From Parascedosporium putredinis (Eukaryota > Ascomycota > Sordariomycetes > Microascales > Microascaceae): DNA of 64,000 bases. Shown here in pieces: positions 13,001 through 24,793 of the stretch (positions are counted from its first letter, which is position 1; each line of letters opens with the position of its first letter). The notes under the pieces were generated by a model that did not search any database, had not been told where the DNA came from, and was given only the letters and a program-made list of their open reading frames with translations. Location: positions 3,782,001 through 3,846,000 of the forward strand of contig CASHTG010000012.1 of the NCBI GenBank assembly GCA_949357655.1, written 5' to 3'. Made by a program: the position numbers and the translations under genes.

Positions 13001-14553
13001 ATTATCGGCACTCCGGAGGCGGGTCTGACTGTGGAACAGCGCAAGCGTGTGACGATCGGTGTCGAGCTGTCGGCCAAGCCCGAACTCCTCCTATTCCTTG
13101 ACGAGCCTACTTCTGGCCTTGACAGCCAGAGCGCGTTCAACATTGTCCGCTTCCTCAAGAAGCTGGCCGCTGCTGGACAAGCCATCTTGTGTACGATTCA
13201 CCAGCCTAATGCCGCGCTTTTCGAGAATTTTGATCGTCTTCTCCTACTCCAGCGTGGCGGCCGGACGGTCTACTTTGGGGATATTGGCGCAGACGCGCAC
13301 ATTCTCAGGGCATACCTCAAGGGGTACGGTGCTGCGGCTGGCGAGAAGGACAACGTTGCCGAATTTATGCTCGAAGCCATCGGCGCCGGCAGCTCTCCCC
13401 GGGTCGGAAACCGCGATTGGGCGGATATCTGGGAGGATAGCCCCGAGTTTGCCCAGACCAAGGAGACCATCAAGCAACTCAAGGAAGAGCGAATCCGGGC
13501 AACCAAGTCTGGCAACAAGTTGCTCGAAAAGGAATATGCCACCCCTTTCCTGCATCAGCTCAAGATTGTCACCGCTCGCATGAACACGGCCTTTTGGAGA
13601 TCCCCCAATTACGAGTTTACTAGGCTTCTCAACCATCTTATCGTCTCGCTTCTTACCGGTCTGATGTATCTGGGACTTGATGACTCTAGGTCATCCCTTC
13701 AGTACAAGGTGTTTGTCATTTTCCAGGTTACCGTTCTACCGGCTCTGATCATCGGCCAGGTCGAGGTCATGTATCATGTGCGGCGGGCCATCTTCTTCCG
13801 CGAGTCGTCTTCCAAGATGTACTCCCCTTTACCTTTGCCGCCTCGATCGTGATTGCGGAAATTCCTTACTCGATCCTCTGCGCCGTTGTCTTCTTCTTGC
13901 CGCTATACTACATTCCTGGCTTCCAGACCGAATCATCCCGAGCCGGATACCAGTTCTTCATGATCCTCATCACCGAAATGTTCTCTGTTACTCTTGGTCA
14001 AGCAGTGGCCGCGCTCGCACCGTCTGCGTACATTTCTGTGCAGTTTGATCCATTCTTGATGATCACCTTTGGTCTCTTTGCGGTGTCACGATTCCCAAGC
14101 CGCAGATGCCCGGGTTCTGGAAAGCATGGCTCTACCAGCTTGACCCGTTTACCCGCCTTATCTCGGGAATGGTTACGACGGGCCTCCATGAGCTCCCCGT
14201 TGTCTGCACATCGGAGGAGTTGAACCGCTTTACGGCTCCTAGCAACCAAACTTGTGGACAGTACATGTCGGAGTTCTTCACCAACGGCGGGTTGGGATAC
14301 CTGGTTGATGATAACACGCAGAACTGCGAGTACTGCGCATACCGTGAAGGAGACGAGTTTTACCGGAATCTGGGCCTTGATTTTGGTCTTCGATGGAGAG
14401 ATTTGGGCATTTTTATTGCGTTTATCGGCAGTAACTTGATCATCCTCTTCCTTGCTGTAAGTGACGGTGTAGCCCTGCGAACATTCATGGTCGATGCTAA
14501 TAACACGTTTTTCATTCCTTTAGAGCCGATATGTCAACTACAACAGACGATAA
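10058..14553 (+). CDS. PDR-type ABC transporter (ABC-G, CDR1-like), frameshifted in this sequence
   Basis: Full-size pleiotropic-drug-resistance efflux pump of the plasma membrane, expected to export xenobiotics such as azoles, with the order NBD1-TMD1-NBD2-TMD2. NBD1 has Walker A GKPGSGCTT (residues 199-207), with the PDR-typical Cys in place of Lys, signature VSGGERKR (313-320) and Walker B ILSWDN (333-338) ending in Asn. NBD2 has a canonical Walker A GASGAGKTT (from about 886), a degenerate signature LTVEQRKR and LLLFLDEPTSGLD. This split asymmetry is known for fungal PDR pumps. The ATG at 10058 is the first in frame; the open frame before it begins with TTG. One intron, 14457-14523, precedes a short last exon ending YNRR and TAA. 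Frame breaks at about 11751, 12151, 12458, 13828 and 14082 each fit one base missing from a T or G run. With five bases added the product is exactly 1,477 aa, the usual family size. Confidence 0.93.
14457..14523 (+). other. Intron in the ABC transporter gene
   Basis: Starts GTAAGT after the codon for Ala in LFLA and ends TTTAG before AGC CGA TAT. Removing it restores a typical short C-terminal tail and stop. Confidence 0.8.
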
Positions 14554-15490
14554 ACGAGGCAATTTCCTGCCAGCCTCCGCGGCCATATCTTCCCAGGATA
14601 TCGCGGTCTCGATGCCATCTTGTATCCGAAAATACGGCTGATTCTTTAGAATCTAGTCGACGGGCCACTATCTTGAACATTTAATCACATCTACCATTGC
14701 CTCAACAGTTGGGCTTTCCTTTGTTTTGAACCTTTCTTCTTCTTTTCTGATTAATATATTTTGTCCCTTGTTTTTAATGGAGTATGAAGGGAGAAGGAGA
14801 GAGAGAGAGAGAGAGGATATCCGACATATCGGACGAAAAGTTTTGTTTGAACTCGAAGGAGGACAATGTGACAACCATCTTTTACTATTGGGCATCTGGC
14901 GGGGTATAACTGTCGAGCGTTCATTCCTAGATCAAGCGATTTTATTTATTTTGATCCTCTTTTATATCATTTAAAAAAAAAAATTAGATAAATTGCATGT
15001 AGCAAAACTGTGCATGATTGTGTAGGATGGATGACGCGCTTCCCGATAAGTTGACAAGAATCTCCTCAGCATTACAACTCGCTTCACTTACAAAGATCGG
15101 ATGATGTCGCCGTATAGCTCCCGGCTAGTCCACTTTGCGTTTGTGTCGAGCGCTCCGAAGGACTATTGCCAACATCGAAATACAAAGGTCAAGGGAGGAG
15201 GATATTGAAGAGTGTAGTGTATGTCAAAGTAAAAGAGGACGTGTGGCACCTCCCTTTAAAATAATCTTGGATATAGTAGATACTAGGTATATATTGGCTT
15301 CAAGAAAAGGACCAAAATGTATGAAGACGCCGCCGCTCCGAACATGCCTTACAAGACCAGTTAAAACAAGAAAGACAACCAAGGTAGCACATCTAATCGC
15401 GTACAGAGATAGGTAAAGAAACAGAAAAATAAGCCAGAGCCGCTTCAGGTATGTGTTGTGTAAAGCCTCTAGAGACGGATCCCCGGCCTT
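14554..15490. other. Convergent intergenic region with GA repeat
   Basis: 3-prime regions of the ABC transporter (+) and the small membrane protein (-). It contains a GA dinucleotide run at about 14797-14815 and a run of nine or so A at about 14973. No gene is seen. Confidence 0.6.
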
Positions 15491-16009
15491 TTAACCGTGG
15501 AACTGCTGCTGCTGGTTAGGCGGCGGTTGTTGCGGGTGCTGGTACGAGGGCTGCTGGTGCTGAACGTGTTGTTGCTGTTGTTGTTGCTGTTGCCTTTGCT
15601 CGGCGGCCTGGATGTAGGGCTGCTCATGGACGTAGTTTACGGGCTGGGCCATTTGTTCGGCGTAGGACTGCTGTCCGGGCTGGGGCATCTCGTGGACGAG
15701 GCCGCCGTCGTGAGCGTAGTAGCCGCCAAACTCGGTGTTTTGGGGCGGGACGGGTGTCTTGGACGGGGCCGGGGGCACGGGGGCGTAATTCACCATAGGG
15801 TAGGCGGGCGGGGCGGCGGCGGCATTGCGCTGGGCGGCAGCTTGGGCGGCGGCTTGGGCAGCGCGATTCCTGGCGGCGAGGCGGGACTTGCGCTTCTTGT
15901 AAAAGATGCACCCGGCGATGGGGACGATGACGAAGAAGAAGAGGACGCAGACGACGATGGCGACGATGTAGCCGATGGCGAGGCCGCGGTAGGTGTCGTA
16001 GGTGCTCAT
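15491..16009 (-). CDS. Small single-pass membrane protein with Ala-rich and poly-Gln tail
   Basis: 172 aa, single exon. I do not recognise a named family. After a short polar N-terminus (MSTYDTYRG) there is one strongly hydrophobic segment, residues about 10-36 (GYIVAIVVCVLFFFVIVPIA), followed directly by a basic stop-transfer patch KKRKSR. Then come an Ala/Gln-rich predicted helix (about 46-66), a Pro-rich segment with NYAPVPP and TEFGGYY, and a Gln/His/Pro-rich tail with eight consecutive Gln. The layout (short outside, one membrane span, long low-complexity cytoplasmic tail) fits an adaptor or sensor of the plasma membrane, but this is inference. The frame stays open upstream to 16381. I chose the ATG at 16009 because the upstream extension reads like a CT-rich leader. 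Confidence 0.75.
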   Translation of the reverse strand: MSTYDTYRGLAIGYIVAIVVCVLFFFVIVPIAGCIFYKKRKSRLAARNRAAQAAAQAAAQRNAAAAPPAYPMVNYAPVPPAPSKTPVPPQNTEFGGYYAHDGGLVHEMPQPGQQSYAEQMAQPVNYVHEQPYIQAAEQRQQQQQQQQHVQHQQPSYQHPQQPPPNQQQQFHG

Positions 16010-18503
16010 GGCTGTGGGTCGGGGCGGGTGAGCTCCGGGCGCGAGGCGTGAGGAGCAAGGAGAGAGTGTGTGCGAAAGATGGAGGTAGGTTTTTGTCGCG
16101 AGGAGCTCCTCCTTAGTTCGTCGAGAAGGGATGGATAGGAGAGATTTCGGTCGTAAGTGAATGGGCGAGTGGTCGTGGATGGTGGGCCAAGAGGAAAAGC
16201 ACCGCTCGTCGTAAACGAGAAAAAGAAGGAAGGAAGAGGAAAGGGCTGAGAGACACGCGCGAGGCAAGACGCTTGGGGAATTGGGCGAGATGAGTGGGGG
16301 AGATGAGCAGGGGGTGGTGGAGCAAAAGGGCTGAAAATGGACTGGGATCTTGGGAAAGATCGAAGAGACGGCGATTAGCAAGACTGAATCGAGGCTTTCA
16401 AAAGAAACTGGAGCGTGACTGGGACTCTGTTACGAGAAGGAGAAGAGGGAGAATTTTCCTCGTGTTTGATTTTTGGGGGAACGAGTTTCGCTCTGATGTA
16501 ACTTTTATTGGAAGGATCCGTGGATTGAAGTGCCAGCTCCAACAGGTTCCTCTCGTTCCCCTTCCTCAATCTCCCGTCACGTTTTTCTTTTGTCTAGCCC
16601 CGGCTCTTCACAACATCTTGTGCGAGTGCCAGTGCCTTGTGTAGGCTGACCCAGTGTACTCCTGTACCGTACCTTTCGCGCCTGGCTCATGCGTGGAGAA
16701 TGGTCTCGTCTTCAATGCACAGGGCAGGAAATAAGGCCAAACGGGCGGGCGGTGCAAGCGTGCAAGGGCTGCAAAGGGGGACAGACAAGACAAAGTGTGC
16801 AGGGGTCCAAGGGGCCAAGGGGGCGGCGCAAGAACGAAAAGGCGAGGGGCGAGTCAGAGAGCATTGGTGCGGCGCGGGACTGGGTCTTTGCCCCTCGATG
16901 AGTGGTTGTCTGTTGCTGGTGCTGGACGAGAGGAAAAGAGGCGGATTCCGCGCTAGCCTGTTTCTGGGCACTTGTTTCCGCGATGCCTGCTTGCTTGGTC
17001 CATGTGTGGCAGTGGCGCACAGGAGTGATTTGGGTTGCACAGCCTCATTTCCCCGTCTTCCTCTCTCACACACACACACACACACACACGTGCGGCGAGG
17101 TACGAGGTACTATACAGACAACGGGCCTCACTTGCTCTGGCCCACGCAAAACATCAACAAGTGTTTGGGGAGAGAATCCATTGTCCCCGCGCCACCGACG
17201 ATCGGGTGCGGGTTCTTGTCTGATCCTCGTCCCTCACAGGGCTGAGTGTCGAACTGCTATCCGCCTCTGGCGAGATCCTCCATCAAGTGACACCTCAATT
17301 ACGGGAGCCAAGAGTTGTCGTCTTTCGTTGGGCTGTCGCTAGGCATTTCGCACCTTGGCCATGCGGAAATTTCCGCCCGTAATTGATGTTTGAAGTTGAG
17401 CATCTGCGTTCTCGTAATACAGTCGGGCTATTGATGCCACGTACAGCTTGGTGAGTATCTTCCCGCTGAATCTAGAGCTATGAAGTTGGGAAAAGGCAAC
17501 GATTCACCTTGTTCAACACATGAGCACTTGTAATCGTGGGTGAGAAGGGGTGAGCACGCACCCAAGCGCAATTATCCAGGGTCTGGCTCGAACGACACCT
17601 ACCCCCGTGTGTTGACAGGACTTGTTGTGCGACCAACGAAAGCCGCCCTCATGCGCAGGGTCTTTTCGCCTTTTTGGAAAGATGCATTCCGCCTCATGCT
17701 TATTGGATCTCAGAAAAGGTTGAATGTTCGTCCCTCTGTGTGGTCGCCCCTTTTGCCCTTTGCGGCGACTCGTGGTTCGCATGGCCGAAACCTCCTCTGG
17801 CCGTCTTTCCGAGAGCAGCTTTATGTCCCACCCTTCTCCCCTGCTGCTGACCCTCTCATCCCGGCGATTGGTGGTTAATGTTACCGACCAACTCACCGAG
17901 GTGATGGATGTTTAAAACCTCCACAAGTGGCGCGCATCATCAACCGTGCCCGATGGCATCTCGATGTCTTTAGGAATTTCTCTGTGGCGCTGAAGCATTT
18001 ATTGAACCCCTTGGCAAAGGGGCGTACGGTGCCAACATTTACCACCTTGGAGGCTTGATGGTGCCCTCTCTACCAAGTTCAAGCTCTCCTTTATCCGTAA
18101 CAGTCCATGCTTCTTAATTGTCACCTGTCATGGTTAATTAACGGCGTTCGAATTAGTCTGCTTTGCTGCCGGAAGAATGGCCATGTCCCGGATGAAGTGA
18201 CCAAACCGGATAGAACACTTTTTTCCCTCTCTTCTAACCATGGGCCCCTCTTTCAATCATGGAAACACTTCCATGTCGTGCCGAGAGCGTCGCAAGACTT
18301 CCGAGTCTCTTAAACGTGGCCTCTGATAGTCATCTGTAATCTCTGGCACGCGCTGGGCGTTGTTCTTCCTAGATCTCACCATCTCAATGTGCCAAGGAGA
18401 CGGGAAACCCGAGCTCAGGTTAGATATTTCTTTTCTTGGGCTTGATCTGTTCTGAGGGGAGGAAAAAATAAAGAAGAAAAGAAAGTCTCGTCCGCACGCC
18501 TCG
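16010..18503. other. Divergent intergenic region, no gene seen
   Basis: Shared upstream region of the small membrane protein (-) and the LCCL gene (+), about 2.5 kb. It holds a CA microsatellite at 17067-17090. Open frames here are overlapping and low-complexity, and I support none as a gene. Confidence 0.55.
17067..17090. repeat. CA dinucleotide microsatellite
   Basis: Uninterrupted CA run of 24 bases after a CT run, in non-coding sequence upstream of the LCCL gene. Confidence 0.9.
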
Positions 18504-20389
18504 ATGCCCGAGATGGAAGCGCACTCTGCGCGATGGAGACGCCCGGCCGTTGACGAGGAGGGCTTCCGGCTGCTCAGATCTTCGGAAACCCGCACCTTTG
18601 ACTACGACGAAGAGCGGACCCCTGCCAAGCCCTCCATGCCTACCGAGCCTCGCCGCCGCCGCTTCATTTGCCTACCTCGGTGGTCCTCCGGGCCCCGAGA
18701 GCCCCGCCACCTCGCCGTGAGACCTCTCTTCCCGCTGTTCCAGCAGTGGCCGGTAAACATCCTCGACCGACTCCCTTCCGCCGTCCGCGTCTTTTTCGTC
18801 GCCGTCTTCTTCCTCGTCTGGATCGCCGCCTTCTCCTACCCCTTGGCCTCCGCCCACCGCCCGTTCCTGGACGGGGACGAAGAGTACGTCCGCAACCTCG
18901 ACTGCGACGACACCCTCTGGTCCCCCAACGCCTGCGGTATCGACGGCGAGCTGTGCCGACCCTTTACCGAGAGCCACTTTTCCTTTCGCTGCCCTGCCAA
19001 CTGCGCCCGCGCCACCGCTCCCGGCCCCCACCCCGTCGGGCCTCACGATGCCGCCGGCCTGCCCCTCGTCGTCGGGAGCAATCCCTTCCGCGCCGACTCG
19101 TACATTTGCTCCGCCGCCATCCACGCCCTCGTTGCCTCGGACGAGCGCGGTGGGTGCGGCCGCGTAACCCGCGTAGGGAAGCACGACACCTACGCTGCCA
19201 TCGAGAGCAACGGCGTGTCCTCCATCGAGTTCGACTCCCATTTCCCCTTTTCCTTCACCGTCTCGCCCGATCTGGATGTCCCGTGCGATGCGCATCTCGA
19301 CCCTCGGAGCTGGCTTTTTACCACCTCCACCTTCTTCCTCGGCCTCTTTTCCCTGTTTGTGACCTCGCCCGCCTGGCAGTTCTTCGTCGCCTTTGTGGCT
19401 GTCTTCGCCCACGTGGCCCTCGTCTCCGATCCTGCCACCGTGTCCTATCGCTCGACCGCCGTCCTCCCGGAGCGTGTCTCGGGTCTCCTTCACGGCCTAT
19501 TTCCCGCCATCTTCGTCGCCGTCGTGATTTATAAGACCTGCGTAAAGAGGACTCTTGCCGGCCTGACGGCTCAGCTCGAGAAAACCATCCTCTGGACCGG
19601 CGGCATGTGGTTTGGTGCCATGGCTAATTACACGCTTGACTGGTTCCCCCTTGATAGTATCCCAGTTTACGAGCTGGCTGGGATTGACAAGACCACCTTC
19701 CTGATCGCTGCCGTTGTCGCCATTATCGGCTTCCTGGTTTCGTGGCACCTGTACTGCCTCTGGCTCGAGGGGCGACTGGAAAAGTATCTACTGTTATACC
19801 CTGCTGCCCTGTTGGCGCTTCTCTTCCTCGATTGGCTTCCGGGTGGTGGCCTTGACCTGCACCTGTATCATTACGCCATTGCCCTTATCCTCATCCCCGT
19901 GACTGCCACCCAAACCCGCCTGTCACTCCTAAACCAGGGGATCCTACTTGGCCTCTTCATCCACGATATCGCTCGCTACGGCTTCCGCCCCTCCTTGAGC
20001 CAAGCACTGCCGTAGCGGTGGTATATCCGGTCCTCCAGGCGGCGGTTGTCATTTTCACTCCAGGCGGTTCGAACGTGACCCTGGCCTTTGCGCCACCCCC
20101 ATCTGAGGCCACATATGACGGCGTGAGCGTCACGGTCAACGATGTCGAGAAGTGGCGCATGCTATACGCCGAGGTGGGAAGGGCGGGAGAGGAGTATACC
20201 TGGAACTGGCCCAACAACATCAAGTACGACGACTACCTGAGGCATGGATACATACGAGACGGTAGAGTTGTGGGGTATGGCCCTGCCGGGACGTGGTTCT
20301 CGAACGGAACGTTTGTTGGAGAAACTGGAATAGTCGAACCGCAAGATGTTCGTGCCGGCGCCGACCCCGAGGTTGAAACTGAGACCTAA
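18504..20389 (+). CDS. LCCL-domain multi-pass membrane protein, one frameshift
   Basis: Integral membrane protein of about 628 aa, intronless. Residues 1-90 are polar and Arg/Pro-rich. A first membrane span (about 94-115, VFFVAVFFLVWIAAF) is followed by a Cys-rich extracytoplasmic LCCL domain (about 134-250). The domain holds paired Cys residues and the family signature around SYICSAAIHAL, GGCGRV and SNGVSS. Six or more further hydrophobic segments follow from about 270 to 500, and then a soluble C-terminal region rich in Tyr/Trp. Fungal LCCL proteins have this arrangement, but their ligand and role are not established. Near 19988-19991 the frame breaks at a C run. One added C fuses the 503-residue frame to the downstream frame (VVYPVLQAAVVIFTPGG), which is intronless and ends at 20389, giving a total divisible by three. 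The start ATG at 18504 is followed by another in-frame Met three codons later. Confidence 0.88.
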
Positions 20390-21497
20390 TACATCTACCC
20401 AACCTAAAGGATGTATTTCCTGCTAGACACTAAATCTAGATTCCAGAAATTTCATGTAGTGTATATAACAGAGTGGACCTTTTTTGTGCTTGTCTTTCGT
20501 AAGAGCTTTAAAACAGACCTCTCCATTGATCTTGGGCTCATCACACGCGCGCTGCTTGTGCAGTGTTGGGCAAACTTCATTAGAGATGGCCCAAAATTCG
20601 TAAAAGGCGACGCAAATGGTTCGAACTAATAGTATTCCTTGTAGTGCGTCGAAGGAACATGGTCCCGATAAAGTAGGCCAAGACTCGTGGCCTGGCGATG
20701 TATATTCGGCGATTTATGCGCCGCTTCCGTCCGCTCGGCGCCGCGGGACGCAATCTATTCTTGAGCAGCGTATTAGTGGAAAATTACTCTGGGGTAAATA
20801 AGCTACAGCTCTTGGCCTTTTCTCTTTTTCTGTCTTTTTGCTCTTCCGTTTTGAGCGGCCGGGCCCTCTCACACTTCTGGATTGCTTGCCCCGGATTATC
20901 GGAATGGCTGTTCGTCGTACGCATCAGATTCAACTGATAACATTCATTCATCAATTGCTTCAATTGATCTGCCATTCTTCTTCGGTGGGCGGCTTCAACA
21001 CCCCAGGTCGGAACCAGCAGACCTAGGACCCCGAGACACAGCTTGTCGATGGACCATGACCGCCGGCCTGTCAGTCGGGTTTGTCGATCTGTACCGTACC
21101 TGCAGCTAATATCAATTTCACCTCCAGATTGAATTTCACGATCGCGAACCCGCGGCGCGCCCAATGTACTTTAATATGCTTCTTCTTAACTCATACCCCG
21201 CCGGCAAATCACCTTTTTGCCAGAAGAAAAGAATAATGGTGGAGAAGAAGAGAAGAGCTAACCAAGAAATCTCCATATTGTCCCGTTTCAAGGTCCCCCA
21301 AGGACATGGTCAATCAATCAGTGCGGGGAGGCCCAATGTATAAATTGACTGAGCAGCCGGGGTCAAGTCACTGACGAGCCTGCTCGATACGTCCCCAGTT
21401 GCCTCCTCCCTTCAATTGTCCGCGCAACAGATTTTGCGTGAGATTGGAGTGCTTCACCCAAGAACGAAGAGGTGTGCAGTAAAACCCACGCTCCGTC
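20390..21497. other. Intergenic region, LCCL gene to GH115 gene
   Basis: AT-richer spacer containing the 3-prime region of the LCCL gene and the GH115 promoter. No gene is seen. The TATA-like element and a CreA-type site are listed separately. Confidence 0.6.
21323..21344 (+). promoter_or_regulatory. Candidate GH115 promoter elements
   Basis: GCGGGG at 21323-21328 matches the CreA/CRE1 carbon-repressor consensus SYGGRG. CCAAT lies at 21333-21337 and TATAAA at 21339-21344, about 155 bases before the ATG. These fit a carbon-catabolite-repressed secreted hydrolase. They are short motifs, so the regulatory reading is inference. Confidence 0.4.
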
Positions 21498-24400
21498 ATG
21501 AAGCACCTTCTTCCAAGAGCGGCGGCTTTGGCCGTGGCCTTCCTCTCCGCGCCCGTGCTGGCGCTCTTTGAGGAGACCATGGTCGAGTTCAGGGCATCCA
21601 GCAGCTCCATTGACATCACGACCGCCCCGATCGTGCTCTCGTCTGACGACTGGACTGGCGTCCACATCGCTGCCGATTCCCTTTCGAGCGATCTCGAGGC
21701 GATTACAGAGGTCAGCCGTGACCTATTCAGTTACGCCGTGGATGAAGCCGAAGAGTACCTCGTCAACTTGACGAGCATAGTCATTGCCGGCTCCGTCGAC
21801 TCTGCTCTGATTCGGTCTCTAGTGGATGCCGAGATTCTTGATGTCGCGGATATCGAGGGCAAATGGGAGTCTTTCAAGACCACTGTTGTAGACGCGCCGT
21901 TCCCTGGTGTGGACAGCGCCTTGGTTATTGCGGGTAGTGATAAGCGAGGCACCATCTTTGGTATCCACACTCTGGCAGAGCAGTGTGGACAATCGCCGTA
22001 CGTTTGAGCCTCCAATTGCTTATGTCTCCTGCGGACTTACTCAACGCGGGAGATCTAAAGATCTTAGGACAGAAGCTGACAAGAGAGGCAGGTTCCACTG
22101 GTTCTCCGACGTGCCACCTAAAAGCATGCGTCCATCTTTGCTCTCCGAAAGACGACAAAGCTGGGAGAGCCCTCTGTTAAATACCGGGGACTCTTCATCA
22201 ACGACGAGGAGCCCGCTCTCAACACTTGGTGGGCCAAGTATAACAATGAAACGCGCTATCCGCTCAACACAGAGTTCTATTCCCACGTCTTCGATATGCT
22301 ACTCCGCCTGAAAGCCAATTACATGTGGCCGGCCATGTGGAAGTCTTGGACTCCTCCCCGGGCAACATCTTCTTCACAGACGACCCCGGAAATCAGCAGT
22401 TGGCGGATGACTACGGTATCGTCATATCCACTGCTCATCACGAGCCCATGCAAAGGGCTACCAATGAATGGGATGAGTCCGGCCTTGGTGCCTGGGACTG
22501 GTCCAAGAACCGCGAGAACATGACCGACTTCATGGAGGTGGGCATAGAGAGGGCTGGAAACAACGAATCTTACTTCACCATCGGCCTGCGTGGCTTGGGT
22601 GATGAGGCAGCCAACACAGAGAATGCCATTGAAATGCTCAAGGAAGTGTTTGAGGTTCAGCGAGGCATCATTGAAAAGTATCACGGCGCTCCGGATGCTG
22701 TGAACCGTAAGTCTCGTCATGCCCGAGGGAAAATAAGATTAATAAGAACGCGTTGTCGAGGAGTGGATGGATACTAACGAATGGAGTAGAGGTTTGGGCC
22801 CTGTATAAAGAGGTTGCATCGTACTACGATGCTGGCCTCGACCCCCGAGGACGTCACTCTCTTGTTCCCCGATGACAACTGGGGTAACGTGTACCGCCTA
22901 CCCACTGGTGATGAAGTCTCAAGGAAAGGAGGCAGCGGCGTGAGTCAACCTCCTTCCCTTCCCGAAGAATATTTTGCTGTCTGCTCGAGGCACTAACACC
23001 AGCCTAGGTTTACTATCACTTCGAGTATGTGGGACTTCCACGCTCGTACAAGTGGGCCAATACCAACAATCTCGCCAAGGTCCTAAAGGAGCTCATGCAC
23101 TCGTATCTTCGCGGCGCCGACCGTATCTGGATCGTCAACGTTGGCGACATTAAGCCGATGGAGATTCCCTTTGCTTTTGCCATGGACTTGGCCTGGAACG
23201 TGTCCAACTTTAGCTTTAGCAAGATACCTACCTATCTCAAGCTTCTTGCCACCCGCGAGTTTGGCGCGGACCATGCGGAAGAGATCGCCGACATACTCAT
23301 GGAGCACAGCCATCTCATCGGCATGCGCCGTTTCGAACTCGTCACGGCTGACACTTTCTCTACGCTCAACTACCACGAGGCTGAGCGTATCCTGGGCCGC
23401 TGGAAGGCTTTATCCGCACGAGCCAAGGCCGTCTACGACCAGCTTGACGGCCAACTCCAGCCAGCTTTCTACCAGCTTGTCTACCACCCCGTCGCCTCCG
23501 GGTCCATCTATTACTCCGTCATGATCGGTGTGGGCACCAACTACAAGTACGCCCTGGAGCGCCGAAACACGGCCAATGCCGTCGCCCGCCAGGTCCTCGA
23601 CGATTTTGATGCTAGTTACGACATGGTCGAGGAGTACGACGCCATGCTCGGGGAAAGTGGGCTAACATGATGTCCCAGGCTGTGTACGACGCTGCGTGGC
23701 AGGAGCCAAAGTCATGGGCTGGTCCTGCTAGGGACATGCTCGCAAACCTGTCGTTCGTCCAACTTCGACAGGATATGCAATTCTCTCTCGGAAACCTGGG
23801 TATTTACGCCGAACAGTCCATCAGCCCGATTGAACAGGGACGCTGGGCTGAGTCTGTCGACTCGTCCATGCCCACCACCGGATATACGGCCCTCCTGCCC
23901 CAGATGGACCGATTCGGCCCCGGCGTAAGACATGTTGACCTGTTCGCCCGAGGAGATTACAGGGTCCCGATTGATTGGGAGTTGGACGAGATATCGGTGG
24001 ATTTTATCAAGATCACGCCAACGAGCGGGACTCTTGATAAAGACAAGACCGAGCAGCGCCTCAACGTCACCATAGATTGGAGCAAGGTCCCTACTGACTT
24101 TGACGACACGGTCAACGTCGGCATCACTTCCACCCCGGCAAGGTACCCGTACTTTGATCTCATTCGCATCCCGGTGGTGAACACGCTTGTTCCTACCGAT
24201 TTTAAGGGATTCCCCGAATCCGCCGGCCTCATTTCGCTCGAGGCACCGCATTTCCAGCGCTCATCGGCCATTACGAATCAGAAGACGGAGGAGAAGGACC
24301 CAGTCGTGGGCTTCTCAGTCTTCCCCATCTTGGATCGCGAAGCGAGTCGGGGTCTATTGCTCTGCGCCCGTTTGCCGATGCCCGCGAGGTAGAAAATGCT

Positions 24401-24793
24401 GCGACCTCGGCATGGGTAGAGTATGACATCTATCTCTTCTCCGACGCGGAGGCGGTGGACGCGACGGTGTATATCAACGGATGTCTTGATACCGACCCTA
24501 AGTTGCGGATGGAGTTCTCCTCACTGTGGGCGAAGCACCCTCAAACTTTACCCGTGTGCTAGGCGACTACATCACCAACCCTTACGCTGGTGACATCCCC
24601 CTGAGTGGATAGACCACGTCGCAGACCAAGTTTGGACGAAAAAGGTCGAACTCGGCTCCCTTGAGGCCGGAAAGCACACTCTAAGGTGGGCGGCCAACTC
24701 GCCAGAGGTCTATCTCGAAAAGATTGTATTGAACACGCAGGGCGGGGTCAAGTCGAGTTACCTTGGACCCCCGAGACAAAGTTCGTTGAGTAA
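21498..24793 (+). CDS. GH115 xylan alpha-1,2-glucuronidase, multiply frameshifted
   Basis: Secreted enzyme of glycoside hydrolase family 115, which removes (4-O-methyl)glucuronic acid from glucuronoxylan. A signal peptide of about 22 residues ends ...VLALF. Recognisable family blocks in order: GIHTLAEQ, FHWFSDVPP, YRGLFINDEEPALNTWW, KANYMWPAMW, DDYGIVISTAHHEPMQR, WALYKEV, VTLLFPDDNWGN, YYHFEYVG, WIVNVGDIKPMEIP, a long helical region, KWANMMSQ, and a beta-rich C-terminal domain. Three introns (21998-22091, 22707-22789, 22940-23007) have GT-AG ends, and the last two have CTAAC-like branch sites. The frame breaks at about 22125, 22355, 22848, 23653, 24331, 24490-24530, 24600 and 24765. All but the 24490-24530 break fit one base lost from an A, C or G run. 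That break needs two added bases. With nine bases added the product is about 1,019 aa. This is the most damaged gene in the window, so true decay cannot be excluded. Confidence 0.87.

Noticed and set aside
15497..16058. 184-residue plus-strand and 144-residue minus-strand frames
   Set aside because: They are shadows of the small membrane protein, with repetitive Leu/Gly or Arg/Pro composition from its Ala/Gln/Pro codons.
18668..19534. 288- and 273-residue frames overlapping the LCCL gene
   Set aside because: They are Arg/Pro-rich and Gly/Asp/Val-rich shadows of a C-rich coding region with a recognisable domain in another frame.
10058..24793. Series of true pseudogenes (ABC, LCCL, GH115)
   Set aside because: The lesions are almost all single-base homopolymer losses, with no premature stop by substitution and no large deletions, and they affect all classes of gene in the window alike.
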